A stretch of DNA of 64,000 bases from Streptomyces sp. V1I1 (lineage in GTDB: Bacteria; Actinomycetota; Actinomycetes; Streptomycetales; Streptomycetaceae). Where the stretch lies: contig NZ_JAUSZH010000001.1 of NCBI RefSeq assembly GCF_030817355.1, positions 2,288,501-2,352,500 on the forward strand. Direction: 5' to 3'. A program made the position numbers and the translations under genes. Positions 8,251 through 17,762 of this stretch are shown piece by piece (position 1 is the first letter of the stretch; the number at the start of each line of letters is the position of its first letter). Below the pieces are notes generated by a model. The model had not been told where the DNA came from and did not search any database. It was given only the letters and a program-made list of their open reading frames with translations.

Positions 8251-9834
8251 TCACTGCGGGGGGTTGCCGTGCTTGCGGGACGGCAGGTCGGCGTGCTTTG
8301 TACGGAGCATCGCGAGAGATGCGATCAGCACCTCGCGTGTCTCGGCGGGGTCGATGACGTCGTCGACCAGGCCGCGCTCCGCCGCGTAGTACGGATGCAT
8401 CAGCTCGGCCTTGTACTCCTTGACCATGCGGGTGCGCATGGCCTCGGGGTCCTCGGCCTCGGCGATCTGCCTGCGGAAGATGACATTGGCGGCACCCTCG
8501 GCGCCCATCACCGCAATCTCGTTGGTCGGCCAGGCGTAGGTGAGGTCCGCACCGATGGACTGGGAGTCCATGACGATGTACGCACCGCCGTACGCCTTGC
8601 GGAGGATCAGCGAGATCCTCGGCACGGTGGCGTTGCAGTACGCGTACAGCAGCTTCGCACCGTGCCGGATGATTCCACCGTGCTCCTGGTCGACGCCGGG
8701 CAGGAAGCCGGGTACGTCCAGAAGAGTGATGATCGGGATATTGAAAGCGTCGCACATCTGCACGAAACGTGCGGCCTTCTCGGAGGCTTCGATGTCCAGG
8801 ACACCGGCCAGGGACTGCGGCTGGTTGGCGACGATGCCAACCACCTGGCCGTCGAGCCGAGCCAGGGCGCAGATGATGTTGCGGGCCCAGCGCTCGTGGA
8901 TCTCGAGGTAGTCGCCGTCGTCGACGAGCTCCTCGATGACCTTGTGCATGTCGTACGGGCGGTTCCCGTCGGCGGGCACGAGGTCCAGCAGGACGTCGGA
9001 GCGCCGGTCCGCGGGGTCCTCGGCGTGGGCGACCGGCGGGTTCTCGCGGTTGTTGGAGGGGAGCATCGCCAGCAGGTAGCGCACCTCGGCGATGCAGGTC
9101 TCCTCGTCGTCGTACGCGAAGTGCGCGACGCCCGAGGTCTCGGCGTGGACGTCCGCGCCGCCCAGGCCGTTCTGGGTGATCTCCTCACCGGTGACGGCCT
9201 TGACGACGTCAGGTCCGGTGATGAACATCTGCGAGGTCTCGCGGACCATGAACACGAAGTCGGTGAGCGCCGGCGAGTACGCCGCGCCGCCCGCGCACGG
9301 GCCGAGCATCACGCTGATCTGCGGGATGACGCCGGAGGCGCGGGTGTTGCGCTGGAAGATGCCGCCGTAGCCGGCGAGCGCGGAGACGCCCTCCTGGATA
9401 CGGGCGCCGGCGCCGTCGTTCAGCGAGACCAGCGGAGCCCCGGCCGAGATGGCCATGTCCATGATCTTGTGGATCTTGGTGGCGTGCGCCTCGCCGAGCG
9501 CGCCGCCGAAGATCCGGAAGTCGTGCGCGTAGACGAACACCGTGCGGCCCTCGACCGTGCCCCAGCCGGTGATGACACCGTCGGTGTACGGCTTCTTGGC
9601 CTCCAGGCCGAACCCGGTCGCGCGGTGCCGGCGCAGTTGCTCGACCTCATGGAACGATCCCTCGTCCAGCAGCAGCGCGATGCGCTCGCGGGCCGTCAGC
9701 TTGCCCTTGGCGTGCTGCGCCTGGGTCGCACGGTCGCTGGGGCCGCGGTGCGCCTCGTCACGAAGGGCGTGCAGCTCGGCCACACGCCCGCGCGCGTCGT
9801 TCGGCTCGCCGGTGGTCTCGTCCAAAACGGTCAT
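8251..9834 (-). CDS. pccB: Propionyl/acyl-CoA carboxylase beta subunit
   Basis: A 527-residue carboxyltransferase subunit. It transfers carboxyl from biotin (on the alpha subunit, not in this window) to propionyl-CoA, giving methylmalonyl-CoA. Two crotonase-like halves are visible: the N half with LTARERIALLLDEGSF, AGAPLVSLNDGAGARIQEG and the oxyanion region GPCAGGAAYSPALTDF; the C half with ITLLDVPGFLPGVDQEHGGIIRHGAK and LRKAYGGAYIVM. Length is typical. The epsilon gene follows at once, which marks it as PccB/AccB-type rather than bacterial AccD. The ATG at 9834 starts MTVLDETTGEPND. Confidence 0.94.
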   Translation of the reverse strand: MTVLDETTGEPNDARGRVAELHALRDEAHRGPSDRATQAQHAKGKLTARERIALLLDEGSFHEVEQLRRHRATGFGLEAKKPYTDGVITGWGTVEGRTVFVYAHDFRIFGGALGEAHATKIHKIMDMAISAGAPLVSLNDGAGARIQEGVSALAGYGGIFQRNTRASGVIPQISVMLGPCAGGAAYSPALTDFVFMVRETSQMFITGPDVVKAVTGEEITQNGLGGADVHAETSGVAHFAYDDEETCIAEVRYLLAMLPSNNRENPPVAHAEDPADRRSDVLLDLVPADGNRPYDMHKVIEELVDDGDYLEIHERWARNIICALARLDGQVVGIVANQPQSLAGVLDIEASEKAARFVQMCDAFNIPIITLLDVPGFLPGVDQEHGGIIRHGAKLLYAYCNATVPRISLILRKAYGGAYIVMDSQSIGADLTYAWPTNEIAVMGAEGAANVIFRRQIAEAEDPEAMRTRMVKEYKAELMHPYYAAERGLVDDVIDPAETREVLIASLAMLRTKHADLPSRKHGNPPQ

Positions 9835-9988
9835 GCATTGACCCTACGGATCCGACCAAGAAAACCCTGCCGTTGACTCCGTACAGTCTCCGGACGTTTC
9901 TCCTGTCGCCCTTGAACAGAACCGTCGCGCACTGCAGCCCTAGTACCAGCTCACGGCCATCAAGCTTTGTGGAAGTTCAACAAGGCGT

Positions 9989-12340
9989 TCACCTGAGAGC
10001 CACCTCACAGTGGTGGCTGGCTCCAGCGGTGCCTCCGGTGATTCGCAGCCGCAGCGACCGGCCGGTGGCGAGCACCTCGACGGACGCATCCTTGCTGTTC
10101 ACCTTGTGCACCGGGTGGTGCCAGGTGATCTCCAGCGGGGTCCCTGTGCGCGGCGGCTCGCTGATATGAAGAGTTGCTGTGCGGCGGTTACTCCGAACGA
10201 GGGCACTCGCCGGTGCGGTCGCGGTGAGCGGGCCCACCGTACCGGGCTGCCAGAAGTTCGCGGCGGTCAGCCCCAGGGAGCGGACAGCGACCGCCTGGCA
10301 GGCGTCGCTGTTGGCGAGGATCTCCACCCGACGGGCTTCGCGGGCGCGCGCGGTGACGGTGCGGCGGGTCGCTCCCGGCAGCAGCAGATACGCGTACGAG
10401 GCGTCCACCGGGTCGGTGCCGTGGTTGAGCCAGAGGGTCTGGAAGCGGCGCGTGACGCGCTCGGTGGAGCTGGTGGTGTTGATGTCGCTCCATGCGCCGG
10501 TGCGGTCCTCGCGCAGGGTGCGCAGCCGGGCGGTGCCGCCGGGGAAGATCCAGCCACCGTGGCCTTCGAGGTGTGCCCAGCGGGAACCGACGGTCAAGGC
10601 GTTGGTGCCGCCCTCGCCGAGGTTGCGGTTGTCGACGATCGTCTCGACGGGCACCCCGTCGTTGCTCGTGATGCCCGCGCCGAGGCAAATGACCTCGTCG
10701 GCCACGCAGAACCACGACTTATGGGCCTCAAGGGTGGAGCCGAGGCCGAGCAGATGCTGGCCCACGGCCGCGAACTCGCCGTCACTCGCCCCGCCCACCC
10801 ACTTCGCCGCGGGCTTGGGCACGCCCCATTCGCCGCCCGCCCGGTCGGCAAGTCGCTTGGTCGACACGGTCGTTCCGGGCAGCCGGTAGAAGTCGACGGT
10901 CGGCCAGAACCAGTCTGTGTACTGATCGGACCGGCCGCCCGCGGCCTCGCCCGGCCACCAGTAGAGCATTCCGGCTCCGGTGTGCCAGCCGCGCGGATTC
11001 TCGCCGTTGCCGCACTCGTAGTACGAGATCCGCTCCGAGGCCATGGAGATGTTCGCGGCCCAGCCGGGCCGGCGGTGCACGGCCCGGTCCATCGAGGCGA
11101 AGAGCTGGTGGCCGACCGGTTCGGGCGCGGCCGGGACGGGCGAGGCGGCGACCGCGTGCAGCCGGGAGAGGTCGGCGACGCCGAACTGCCGGCCGGTGAG
11201 GACCGGAGTCACTGTGTCCCGCTCGATCCAGCCCTTGATCCTGGCGTGCCAGCGCTCCCGCTCGGCGGCGGAGGCTCCGCCCGCGAGCAGCGCGATCGCG
11301 GCGATCAGGCCCTGCCCGTGGAAGTGGTCGCTGCGCATGATCCTGCGCTCATCGTTCTTGAGGTAACCCCGGCTGATGGCGCGGCCGTTGACGCTGTCCA
11401 TCATCAGCCCGTTGTAGATCAGGGGCGCGTACGCGTGCTCGACGCTGTCCAGGATGATCTGGCGGTTGGGGTCGGTGACGGCCCAGGCTCCGCCCGCGAG
11501 CAGGGCGAAGAGGCGACCGAGGCCGTCGAGCATGACCTGTCCGTATGTGCCGGAGTAGGCGACCCAGGTGTGCTGGATGAACGATCCGTCGGCGTACAGG
11601 CCGTCGCCCTTGGTGACGTACGGGAAGACGGGCGAGAGGGCGTCCCGGGCGAGTGCGATCTTCTCCGGGGCCCTGCCGAGGACGCCGCGCAGGGCGACGG
11701 AACGGCAGAGGTCGACGCGGTTGGCGCCGGTGGACGTGCCGCTGTAGTCGCCGAGCATCGTGTCGGGGATGAAGTGGTCGACGGCGGCGAAGGCGGCGTC
11801 GCGCCGGTCCTGGGTGAGCTTGTCCTCAAGGACGGCGACGATGTCCATGAGGAGACGGGGGCTGCCTATCTGCCACTCCCACCAGTTGCCGTATCGGGTG
11901 GTGGAGGGGTTGTAGATCTTCGCGGCCAGGTGGTCGAGGCCGCGGATGATGTCGGCGAGGAGCCCGGCGTCGCCGGTGAGGCCGGTGCCCTGCTGCGCGT
12001 ACGCCTGGGTCATGGTCCACAGGCGGCTGTAGCTCTGGGTGATGCCGGAGGGCGGGTTGAAGGTGTAGCCGGGCCACAGGGAGGTGTCGGTGGGAGCCAT
12101 GGCCGCGCGGAATCGGGCGGCCAGTTCGCCGGTCTCGGCGAGGCGGGATGCGTAGGGCTCCACGGCCGGGTCGTAGCCGGTCCCGAGGATGATCTCCAGC
12201 CAGCGCAGGCGCAGCGTCTCGTACTCGTCCTGTTCGGTGGCGTGTCCCTGGGAAGGCAAACCCAGCGTGAGAGCGCTTGCTCCCGCGGCAGCGGCGAGGA
12301 AGGTGCGACGGGACCATGCGGGCGTGAGCGGCACGGGCAC
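9989..12340 (-). CDS. Exported polysaccharide lyase family 8 (hyaluronate/xanthan-lyase type)
   Basis: A 783-residue enzyme. It has a Tat signal (WSRRTFLAAAAGASALTLGLP, cleaved near GHA), an all-alpha N domain, and central and C-terminal beta-sandwich domains, as in PL8. The catalytic Asn is in NWWEWQIGSPRLLMD, and the His/Tyr pair in FIQHTWVAYSGTYGQ. PL8 enzymes cleave uronic-acid polysaccharides (hyaluronan, chondroitin, xanthan) by beta-elimination; the exact substrate cannot be told from sequence. The GTG at 12340 is supported by GGAGG five bases upstream. It lies 161 bases downstream of the GH101 gene on the same strand, with a strong hairpin between them, so it is probably transcribed separately or as an attenuated second gene. 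Confidence 0.9.
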   Translation of the reverse strand: MPVPLTPAWSRRTFLAAAAGASALTLGLPSQGHATEQDEYETLRLRWLEIILGTGYDPAVEPYASRLAETGELAARFRAAMAPTDTSLWPGYTFNPPSGITQSYSRLWTMTQAYAQQGTGLTGDAGLLADIIRGLDHLAAKIYNPSTTRYGNWWEWQIGSPRLLMDIVAVLEDKLTQDRRDAAFAAVDHFIPDTMLGDYSGTSTGANRVDLCRSVALRGVLGRAPEKIALARDALSPVFPYVTKGDGLYADGSFIQHTWVAYSGTYGQVMLDGLGRLFALLAGGAWAVTDPNRQIILDSVEHAYAPLIYNGLMMDSVNGRAISRGYLKNDERRIMRSDHFHGQGLIAAIALLAGGASAAERERWHARIKGWIERDTVTPVLTGRQFGVADLSRLHAVAASPVPAAPEPVGHQLFASMDRAVHRRPGWAANISMASERISYYECGNGENPRGWHTGAGMLYWWPGEAAGGRSDQYTDWFWPTVDFYRLPGTTVSTKRLADRAGGEWGVPKPAAKWVGGASDGEFAAVGQHLLGLGSTLEAHKSWFCVADEVICLGAGITSNDGVPVETIVDNRNLGEGGTNALTVGSRWAHLEGHGGWIFPGGTARLRTLREDRTGAWSDINTTSSTERVTRRFQTLWLNHGTDPVDASYAYLLLPGATRRTVTARAREARRVEILANSDACQAVAVRSLGLTAANFWQPGTVGPLTATAPASALVRSNRRTATLHISEPPRTGTPLEITWHHPVHKVNSKDASVEVLATGRSLRLRITGGTAGASHHCEVALR

Positions 12341-12436
12341 GGAAGCCTCCGGAACGGAAGTGGTGCAGACCGGTTGCCCGTTGGTCTAGCAGCCGTTCGC
12401 CGTGCCTTCAATGGGCATGACAGACCGAATGGGAAA

Positions 12437-12476
12437 GCGCTTGCCCCTCGGTGCCTTCAGCACGAGGGGCAAGCGC
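12437..12476 (-). terminator. Strong hairpin between GH101 and PL8 genes
   Basis: A perfect 14-bp inverted repeat (12437-12450 with 12463-12476; left arm GCGCTTGCCCCTCG) with a 12-base loop. It most likely terminates or attenuates GH101 transcription. The left arm overlaps a GGAAAGCGCTTGCC sequence that looks like a LacI-family operator, so a regulatory role for the PL8 gene is also possible. Confidence 0.65.
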
Positions 12477-12501
12477 CGTTCAGAGGGGCAAGCGCCGTTC
12501 A
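12464..12501. repeat. 19-bp tandem duplication at GH101 stop
   Basis: GAGGGGCAAGCGCCGTTCA occurs twice in direct contact (12464-12482 and 12483-12501), ending at the base before the GH101 stop codon. The first copy is the right arm of the neighbouring hairpin, so a replication-slippage duplication of that arm is likely. Confidence 0.85.
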
Positions 12502-15500
12502 TCAACTGCCGCAGTGGAAGCGAGCACTCCCCCAGTCGGCGTGGTCGTTGCCGTTCCCGTCGCCGCCGTCACCGACGACCAGGTCGACGTACTTGGCGCC
12601 CGTGACATCGGCCGTGAGCGACCAGACGGCATCCGTCGCCTTCAGCACCGGCGACTTCGCCTTCTCCGCGCCGTCCGCCAGCACGCTGAACTGCACGCTG
12701 CCGCGCGACGTCTGGACGTCGTCCACACCCACCCCGGCGGTGAAGGAGGTGCACTTCCCGCCCAGGTAGTAGCGGATCTTCGCCGGGGCGTGGCTGCCGA
12801 GTCCCTTCTCGTAGGCCACTTGGCCGATCTTCAGCGGGCTGCCGTCGCCCGTGCCCGTCTCGCCGTTGGACAGGTCCCGCTCGACCGGTCCCCAGCCGTT
12901 CTCGGACGCCGTCCAGTCCAGGTCGCTCGCCCACGCGTCAGTGGTGGGCGGTGGCGGCAGGGTGCGTACCAAGGTCGCTGCCGTGAGCTTCCGGGAGGCC
13001 CCGCCCACCGCGTACGAAGCCGCCCCGCCGATCGTGTACGTCCGGTACGCGGCGTCCACCGGCGGCGTCACCTGCCATGTACCGGTCGCCTGCGCACCCG
13101 CCGCGACCGAGTCGAAGGTCACCGGGCCCGCCGGCTCCACCGTCCAGCCCTCCGGGAGCGTGAGCCCGACCGAGACACCGCTCACCGCGGTCGCCTCGTT
13201 GTTGGTGAAGGCGGCCGTGACCTCGCTCTTCTGACCCGGCTCCAGGGTCTCGCCCGCCGTGACGGCCAGCGTCCCGCACGCCGCCTGCTCGGTGGCCGGG
13301 CCCAGATCGGTGACGGTGAAGCCGTCGAGCACGAAGTCCGCGCCGTCCGGGGCGTCGCCGCGCTTGCGCAGCCCGGCCCAGGTACCGCCGCAGCCCGCCG
13401 TCACGGTCTCGGTGAAGTGGCCGGTCGTCCGCTGCTCTCCCATCGGTGTACGGCGGGTCTCGACGGCTCCGGCGCCGCCGTCGTAGCCGGTGACCCACTC
13501 GTACGCGCCCGCGTGGCTCGACTGGTAGTCGTATTCGACCCGGTAGCTGCGCCCGTCCAGCATCGGGACAGTCCAGGGCGCGGTGCGGTAGACGAGACCG
13601 GCGTTCTCCTCGTGCGATTTGAGGGACTCGATTCCGCCCAGCACATCGTCGATCCGCTTTCCGTTCCAGCCGGCCTGGGTGTACGGCGCGTGCAGCTGGC
13701 TCACATGCGTGCGGGGGTCGGTGACGCCGCCCGCGTCGCCCTTGAGGAAGGGCCCCCAGCCCTGGTCGACGGCCTCGAAGTCCTCGTACACCAGCGCGCC
13801 GGACCGGGTCGCGGGCGCATTGGCGACGAGCCGTACGTCATCGATCCCTACTGTCGCCGAACTGCCCCGCGCCGCCTCGGCCTTGAGCGTCGCGACACCG
13901 CCCGCCGGCGCGGTGAAGTTCACCTTCGCCCGCTGGAAGTAGCTGCCGTGCCAGTCGGACGCGGCCACCTGGTCCTTGGCCGTCGAACGCTCGACGGCGA
14001 CCGACTTCCCGCCGATGGACAGCGTCGTACGGCGCGACTTCCCCGGTTCGACCTCGACCCATGCGGACGCGGTGTACCGCTTGCCCGCCTCAAGTCCCGA
14101 GATCCGCTGCGAGAGCGACGCGGTGCCCGTACCGCTGAGCGCGGCGCTGTTGCGGCCGTGGTCGTCGGTGGCGCGGACGACCGTGCCGCGCTTGGACCAG
14201 GCGGCCAGTCCGGCGTCGTTGAAGCCGGGGTCGGCGACCGGGCCGCCCGCGCCCCACTTCGGGTCCTGCGCGGCGGGCGCGCGGTCCGGGTAGAGGACGT
14301 ACGGCTGTCCGGCGGCCGCGGTCAGGGTGATCCGGCCGTCCACCGGCCGTACGGTCCCGGCCTTCACGCGTCCGTTGTCGGTGAGCTTGTAGACGGTGTA
14401 CGACGCGCCGGTCACGGCCCAACTGCTCTGGCCGCCCGCCTTGTTGTAGTGGTACAGCTTCCTGCCGCCGTCCCACGGGAGCAGATAGCGGTCGCCGTCC
14501 AGGACCCTGCGGCCGTGGTCGTAGAAGGTGCGGCGGCCGCCCTCGACCGTGCCGCGCACACCGCCGGTGAAGGTCACGTCGTTGCCGTCCCAGCGGGTGA
14601 TCTGCTCCTGCTGGAGGTACTTGGCGGGCAGATCGCGCTGCCAGACGTTGTCGTAGAAGGCGTTCCAGTCAGTCTCGCCGGTCCAGCCCTCGAAGTCTTC
14701 GAGTGCGGTCTGGCCGAGGACCGGGTGGTTGTTCCAGACGTCCTTCTCGCCGTTGCGGATGAACCGGATGATCCGGGAGTTGAGGCCCTTGTTGGTGGCT
14801 CCTCCGTAGTCCAGGTCGTTGGCCCAGTGCGACCAGAGCGAGGCCCGCTCGAACTTGTCGGCCCACTCGGTGCCGACGTTCCAGCCCTGTGCCTGCACGG
14901 CCTGCATCGTCTTGTCGGCGATCCAGCCGTGCGTGTAGTACACATCGATGTACAGGAAGGAGAGATTGCGGTCGGTCTCGTCCCTCAGCTGCTGGAATCT
15001 GCGGGCCAGACCGCCGCTGTTGATGTCGCGGCGCTGGTCGATGTAGTAGCTCTGGTTGAGCCAGTTCCAGCCGGGCTTGGTCTTGTCGACGAGGCTCTCG
15101 TGGAAGTTCTTCGCCTCGGGGTACGACTCGGTGGCGTTGACGTGCACGCCGAAGGTCGCGCCCCACTTCCTGCCGTCCTTCAGCAGTGTGTTGAGGTCGC
15201 TGAGCCCCCCGGCACGCTTGTTGTAGTTGCCGCCGTAGTCGGGGTGCGCCGAGTCGTGGCCCTCGGAGCCGTATCCCTTGAGCACCGCGAGCTGTCCGAG
15301 CCCGTCCGTGGCGAGCGAGATCCGCTTGACGTCGTCGAGGGTGCGCAGGAAGGGGTGGGTGGTCTGGCTGGCGAAGTTGAACGGGATATGGGTGATCACC
15401 CGGTCAGGCGTCTGCTCACTGCCCGGGGCCTTGACTCCGATGGCGCGGAAGGCGACCGCGCCGTCCTGCCAGTCGACCTTCCGGTCGCCGTTGGCGTCGG

Positions 15501-16317
15501 GCGTGACGACCACCTTCGCCCAGGGGAGGTCCTTGCCGCTCTCCGGCTTAAGGGCGCCGCTCCCCCAGTAGGTCCACTGCCCGGACCAGACGCCGACGCG
15601 GGTGCTGCCGTCCGCGGCCTTGCGGGCCTGGTGCCAGAAGCGGGCGTCGTCGCCGCCGGTCGCGCCGGCCGGCTTGTCGTAGCTGGAGTTGGACTCGACG
15701 GCCGCGGCCAGCTGTCCCGTATTGACCAGGGCGTACGAGGCTCCGACCGGTGCCGCGTCCGCCGCGGTGGCGGGCGTGACCGGGGCGAAGACGTCGGCGG
15801 TCTTCGTCGAGTCCGGGTCGAGCCGGGTGAAGGCTGTCGCGGCTCCGGCGTCCGTGCTGCCGACCGACACCAGGTCGTGTCCGGGGATGTCGATCGTGGA
15901 GACACGGAAAGCCTCGGTGTCGCGGACAGCGGTGACCTTGAAGGAAGTGGTCCGGCCGGAGACGGTGAGCGTCGCGTCGATCTCGACGCCGGGCAGATCG
16001 CCGAAGGTCAGGGTGTACGCGGCGCTCGACGCCTTGACGGCGGGCACGTCCTTCAACTGCACCGCGTACGCCTTGCCGTTGAGGGTGACCTCCGCGACCG
16101 CGCTCGTACTCCCGAGGAGTGTGGCCCCACTGGCTCGGTCGGTGTACGACACCACTCTGGGGAAGTCCTTGGCGACGGCGACGGATAGCTGACCGGAGCC
16201 GATGACGACGGGGGCCTCGCCCTCGGCTGCGGCGGCCGGGAGCGCGGGCCCGGTCAGGGCGAACACGGCGGATGAGGCGGCAGCAAGCGCGCACGCCGCA
16301 CGGAGTCTTCGTGGCAT
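12502..16317 (-). CDS. Secreted endo-alpha-N-acetylgalactosaminidase, GH101
   Basis: A 1271-residue multidomain glycosidase. The Sec signal peptide covers about residues 1-30 (ending PALPAAAAEG). An N-terminal beta-sandwich is followed by the GH101 barrel. The nucleophile Asp is in the SFLYIDVYYTHGW strand and the acid/base Glu in GWNVGTEWADK. Carbohydrate-binding/lectin-like modules follow (KRYTASAWVEVEPGKS; a second one around SGALVYEDFE). Near the C-terminus are a NEW3/NPCBM-associated Ig-like domain (LEPGQKSEVTAAFTNNEATAVSG) and an NPCBM domain (LGSHAPAKIRYYLGGKCTSF). GH101 enzymes release the core-1 disaccharide from O-glycosylated mucin-type proteins. It is divergent from the GH64 gene and shares an operator region with it. 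Confidence 0.93.
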   Translation of the reverse strand: MPRRLRAACALAAASSAVFALTGPALPAAAAEGEAPVVIGSGQLSVAVAKDFPRVVSYTDRASGATLLGSTSAVAEVTLNGKAYAVQLKDVPAVKASSAAYTLTFGDLPGVEIDATLTVSGRTTSFKVTAVRDTEAFRVSTIDIPGHDLVSVGSTDAGAATAFTRLDPDSTKTADVFAPVTPATAADAAPVGASYALVNTGQLAAAVESNSSYDKPAGATGGDDARFWHQARKAADGSTRVGVWSGQWTYWGSGALKPESGKDLPWAKVVVTPDANGDRKVDWQDGAVAFRAIGVKAPGSEQTPDRVITHIPFNFASQTTHPFLRTLDDVKRISLATDGLGQLAVLKGYGSEGHDSAHPDYGGNYNKRAGGLSDLNTLLKDGRKWGATFGVHVNATESYPEAKNFHESLVDKTKPGWNWLNQSYYIDQRRDINSGGLARRFQQLRDETDRNLSFLYIDVYYTHGWIADKTMQAVQAQGWNVGTEWADKFERASLWSHWANDLDYGGATNKGLNSRIIRFIRNGEKDVWNNHPVLGQTALEDFEGWTGETDWNAFYDNVWQRDLPAKYLQQEQITRWDGNDVTFTGGVRGTVEGGRRTFYDHGRRVLDGDRYLLPWDGGRKLYHYNKAGGQSSWAVTGASYTVYKLTDNGRVKAGTVRPVDGRITLTAAAGQPYVLYPDRAPAAQDPKWGAGGPVADPGFNDAGLAAWSKRGTVVRATDDHGRNSAALSGTGTASLSQRISGLEAGKRYTASAWVEVEPGKSRRTTLSIGGKSVAVERSTAKDQVAASDWHGSYFQRAKVNFTAPAGGVATLKAEAARGSSATVGIDDVRLVANAPATRSGALVYEDFEAVDQGWGPFLKGDAGGVTDPRTHVSQLHAPYTQAGWNGKRIDDVLGGIESLKSHEENAGLVYRTAPWTVPMLDGRSYRVEYDYQSSHAGAYEWVTGYDGGAGAVETRRTPMGEQRTTGHFTETVTAGCGGTWAGLRKRGDAPDGADFVLDGFTVTDLGPATEQAACGTLAVTAGETLEPGQKSEVTAAFTNNEATAVSGVSVGLTLPEGWTVEPAGPVTFDSVAAGAQATGTWQVTPPVDAAYRTYTIGGAASYAVGGASRKLTAATLVRTLPPPPTTDAWASDLDWTASENGWGPVERDLSNGETGTGDGSPLKIGQVAYEKGLGSHAPAKIRYYLGGKCTSFTAGVGVDDVQTSRGSVQFSVLADGAEKAKSPVLKATDAVWSLTADVTGAKYVDLVVGDGGDGNGNDHADWGSARFHCGS

Positions 16318-16448
16318 GGGGACTGACTAGCCCGTCGCTTTCGCCACCGTCAACGAAGTCGTGCGCTCCTGAGGCCAGCAGTCCAACAACCGCCGCGCGT
16401 TAGTCCAAGTCCCCTCCATGAACGACAACTTATGAAGCGGCGAAGATT

Positions 16449-16464
16449 CTGAGAGCGCTCTCAG
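16449..16464. promoter_or_regulatory. LacI/CebR-type palindromic operator in GH101/GH64 divergent promoter
   Basis: CTGAGAGCGCTCTCAG is a perfect 16-bp palindrome with the central AGCGCT typical of LacI-family operators such as the Streptomyces CebR site. It lies 72 bases upstream of the GH64 start and about 130 upstream of GH101. A second partial match, GAAGCGCTCTCAG, lies inside the GH64 signal-peptide region near 16606. Confidence 0.75.
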
Positions 16465-16535
16465 TCACACCTCTTGACGACTGCTCCTGCCGTCGCAAGA
16501 GTGGTGGACACCCCCACAAGTACAGGAGTTCATCC

Positions 16536-17762
16536 GTGATTTCCCGCAGAATGTTCCTGTCCGGCACCGCCGCAGCCGCGACCGCGCTCACCTATCCCGC
16601 CTGGGGAAGCGCTCTCAGCCCGCGAGCCAAGGCCGCGCCCCCCACCTGCGAACTGGCCCTGGAGAACAAGTCGTTGCCCGGCCAGGTCAATGCCTATGTC
16701 ACCGGCCACGAGCAGGGCACCGGACGCTGGGTGCTGCTCCGCCCGGGTGGCGGCGTCTACTACCCCGAGTCCCCCTCCGCGCCCCAGACCCCGCTCCCCG
16801 TCGACTGCGCCATCCCGCTGCGCGCGGCGGGCGCGGGCCCGATCATGCTGACGCTGCCGCAGATGTTCGGCGCCCGCGTCTATTTCGTACGCGACAGCAA
16901 GCTGGACTTCTTCGTGAACCCGGGTCCCGCCCTCGTCGAACCGGCCTTCGCGACCCCCTCCGACGCCAACTACGGCCGCACCTGGTCCTTCGCGGAGTTC
17001 ACCTTCAACCCGACACAGCTCTACGCCAACATCAGCTATGTCGACCTGGTGACCGCCCTGCCCATCGGCCTCACGCTGACCGGCGACGCCACCCACACGG
17101 TCGCCACACTGCCGAACGGCGCGCTCCAGAAGATCGCCGACGATCTCGTGGCCCAGGCGGGCCGCGACAGCCAGCCCTGGGACAAGCTGGTCATCCGCGA
17201 CTCGGGCGGCCAGGTGCTACGAGTCATCTCGCCGCAGAACCTGATGGCGCCCTTCTTCGACCGGCCCAACGAGATGCCCTTCCGGAACGTCTTCGACAAC
17301 TACATCAACCGGGTGTGGGACAAGTACCGCTCCACAGATCTGCGGATCGACCTCCAGGGCGGCCGCGGCGTACGCACGGGGCGGGTGAACGGCGACGTGC
17401 TGACCTTCTCCGGCGGCCACACCTTCGCCAAGCCCACCTCGAAGGACATCTTCACCTGCAACCACGGACCCTTCGCCAACAACCCCGGTGACTCCGACGA
17501 CAAGAAGGGCCTGCTGGCCAGGCTCGCCGCCGGCTTCAACCGGACGACCCTGCTGACCCACCCCGATCAGCCGAACGGGGCCACCTCGGCCGACTACTAC
17601 CGCGACTCGGCGACGAACCACTTCTCCCGGGCCGTGCACGCGAACACCCCGATCGGATACGCCTTCCCGTACGACGACGTCCGCCCGGACGGCCAGCCGG
17701 ACGTCTCCGGCGCGGCGCACGACGGCAACCCGCGGCGCTTCACACTGACCGTCGGGTCCTGA
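16536..17762 (+). CDS. Exported GH64 beta-1,3-glucanase
   Basis: A 408-residue GH64 enzyme (laminaripentaose-producing type) that cleaves beta-1,3-glucan such as fungal cell wall. It has a Tat leader (SRRMFLSGTAAAATALT) and then the thaumatin-like beta/alpha fold. GH64 features include CELALENKSLPGQVNAYVTG, the Glu/Asp-containing WSFAEFTFN, and FTCNHGPFANNP. Only the catalytic module is present; no carbohydrate-binding domain follows. GTG at 16536 with ACAGGAG upstream. The last codons and stop lie inside a 14-bp tandem repeat, so the C-terminus may be recent. Confidence 0.9.
   Translation: MISRRMFLSGTAAAATALTYPAWGSALSPRAKAAPPTCELALENKSLPGQVNAYVTGHEQGTGRWVLLRPGGGVYYPESPSAPQTPLPVDCAIPLRAAGAGPIMLTLPQMFGARVYFVRDSKLDFFVNPGPALVEPAFATPSDANYGRTWSFAEFTFNPTQLYANISYVDLVTALPIGLTLTGDATHTVATLPNGALQKIADDLVAQAGRDSQPWDKLVIRDSGGQVLRVISPQNLMAPFFDRPNEMPFRNVFDNYINRVWDKYRSTDLRIDLQGGRGVRTGRVNGDVLTFSGGHTFAKPTSKDIFTCNHGPFANNPGDSDDKKGLLARLAAGFNRTTLLTHPDQPNGATSADYYRDSATNHFSRAVHANTPIGYAFPYDDVRPDGQPDVSGAAHDGNPRRFTLTVGS

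Noticed and set aside
8200..9876. 558-codon open frame antisense to pccB
   Set aside because: Shadow of a confidently identified gene; composition is that of frame-complement translation.
10010..12769. 919-codon open frame antisense to PL8
   Set aside because: Same shadow effect; it also crosses the intergenic hairpin and runs into GH101 antisense.
12451..16188. 1245-codon open frame antisense to GH101
   Set aside because: It mirrors the high-GC codon pattern of the GH101 gene, has no domain and reads as Arg/Gly/Val/Asp-rich shadow protein.
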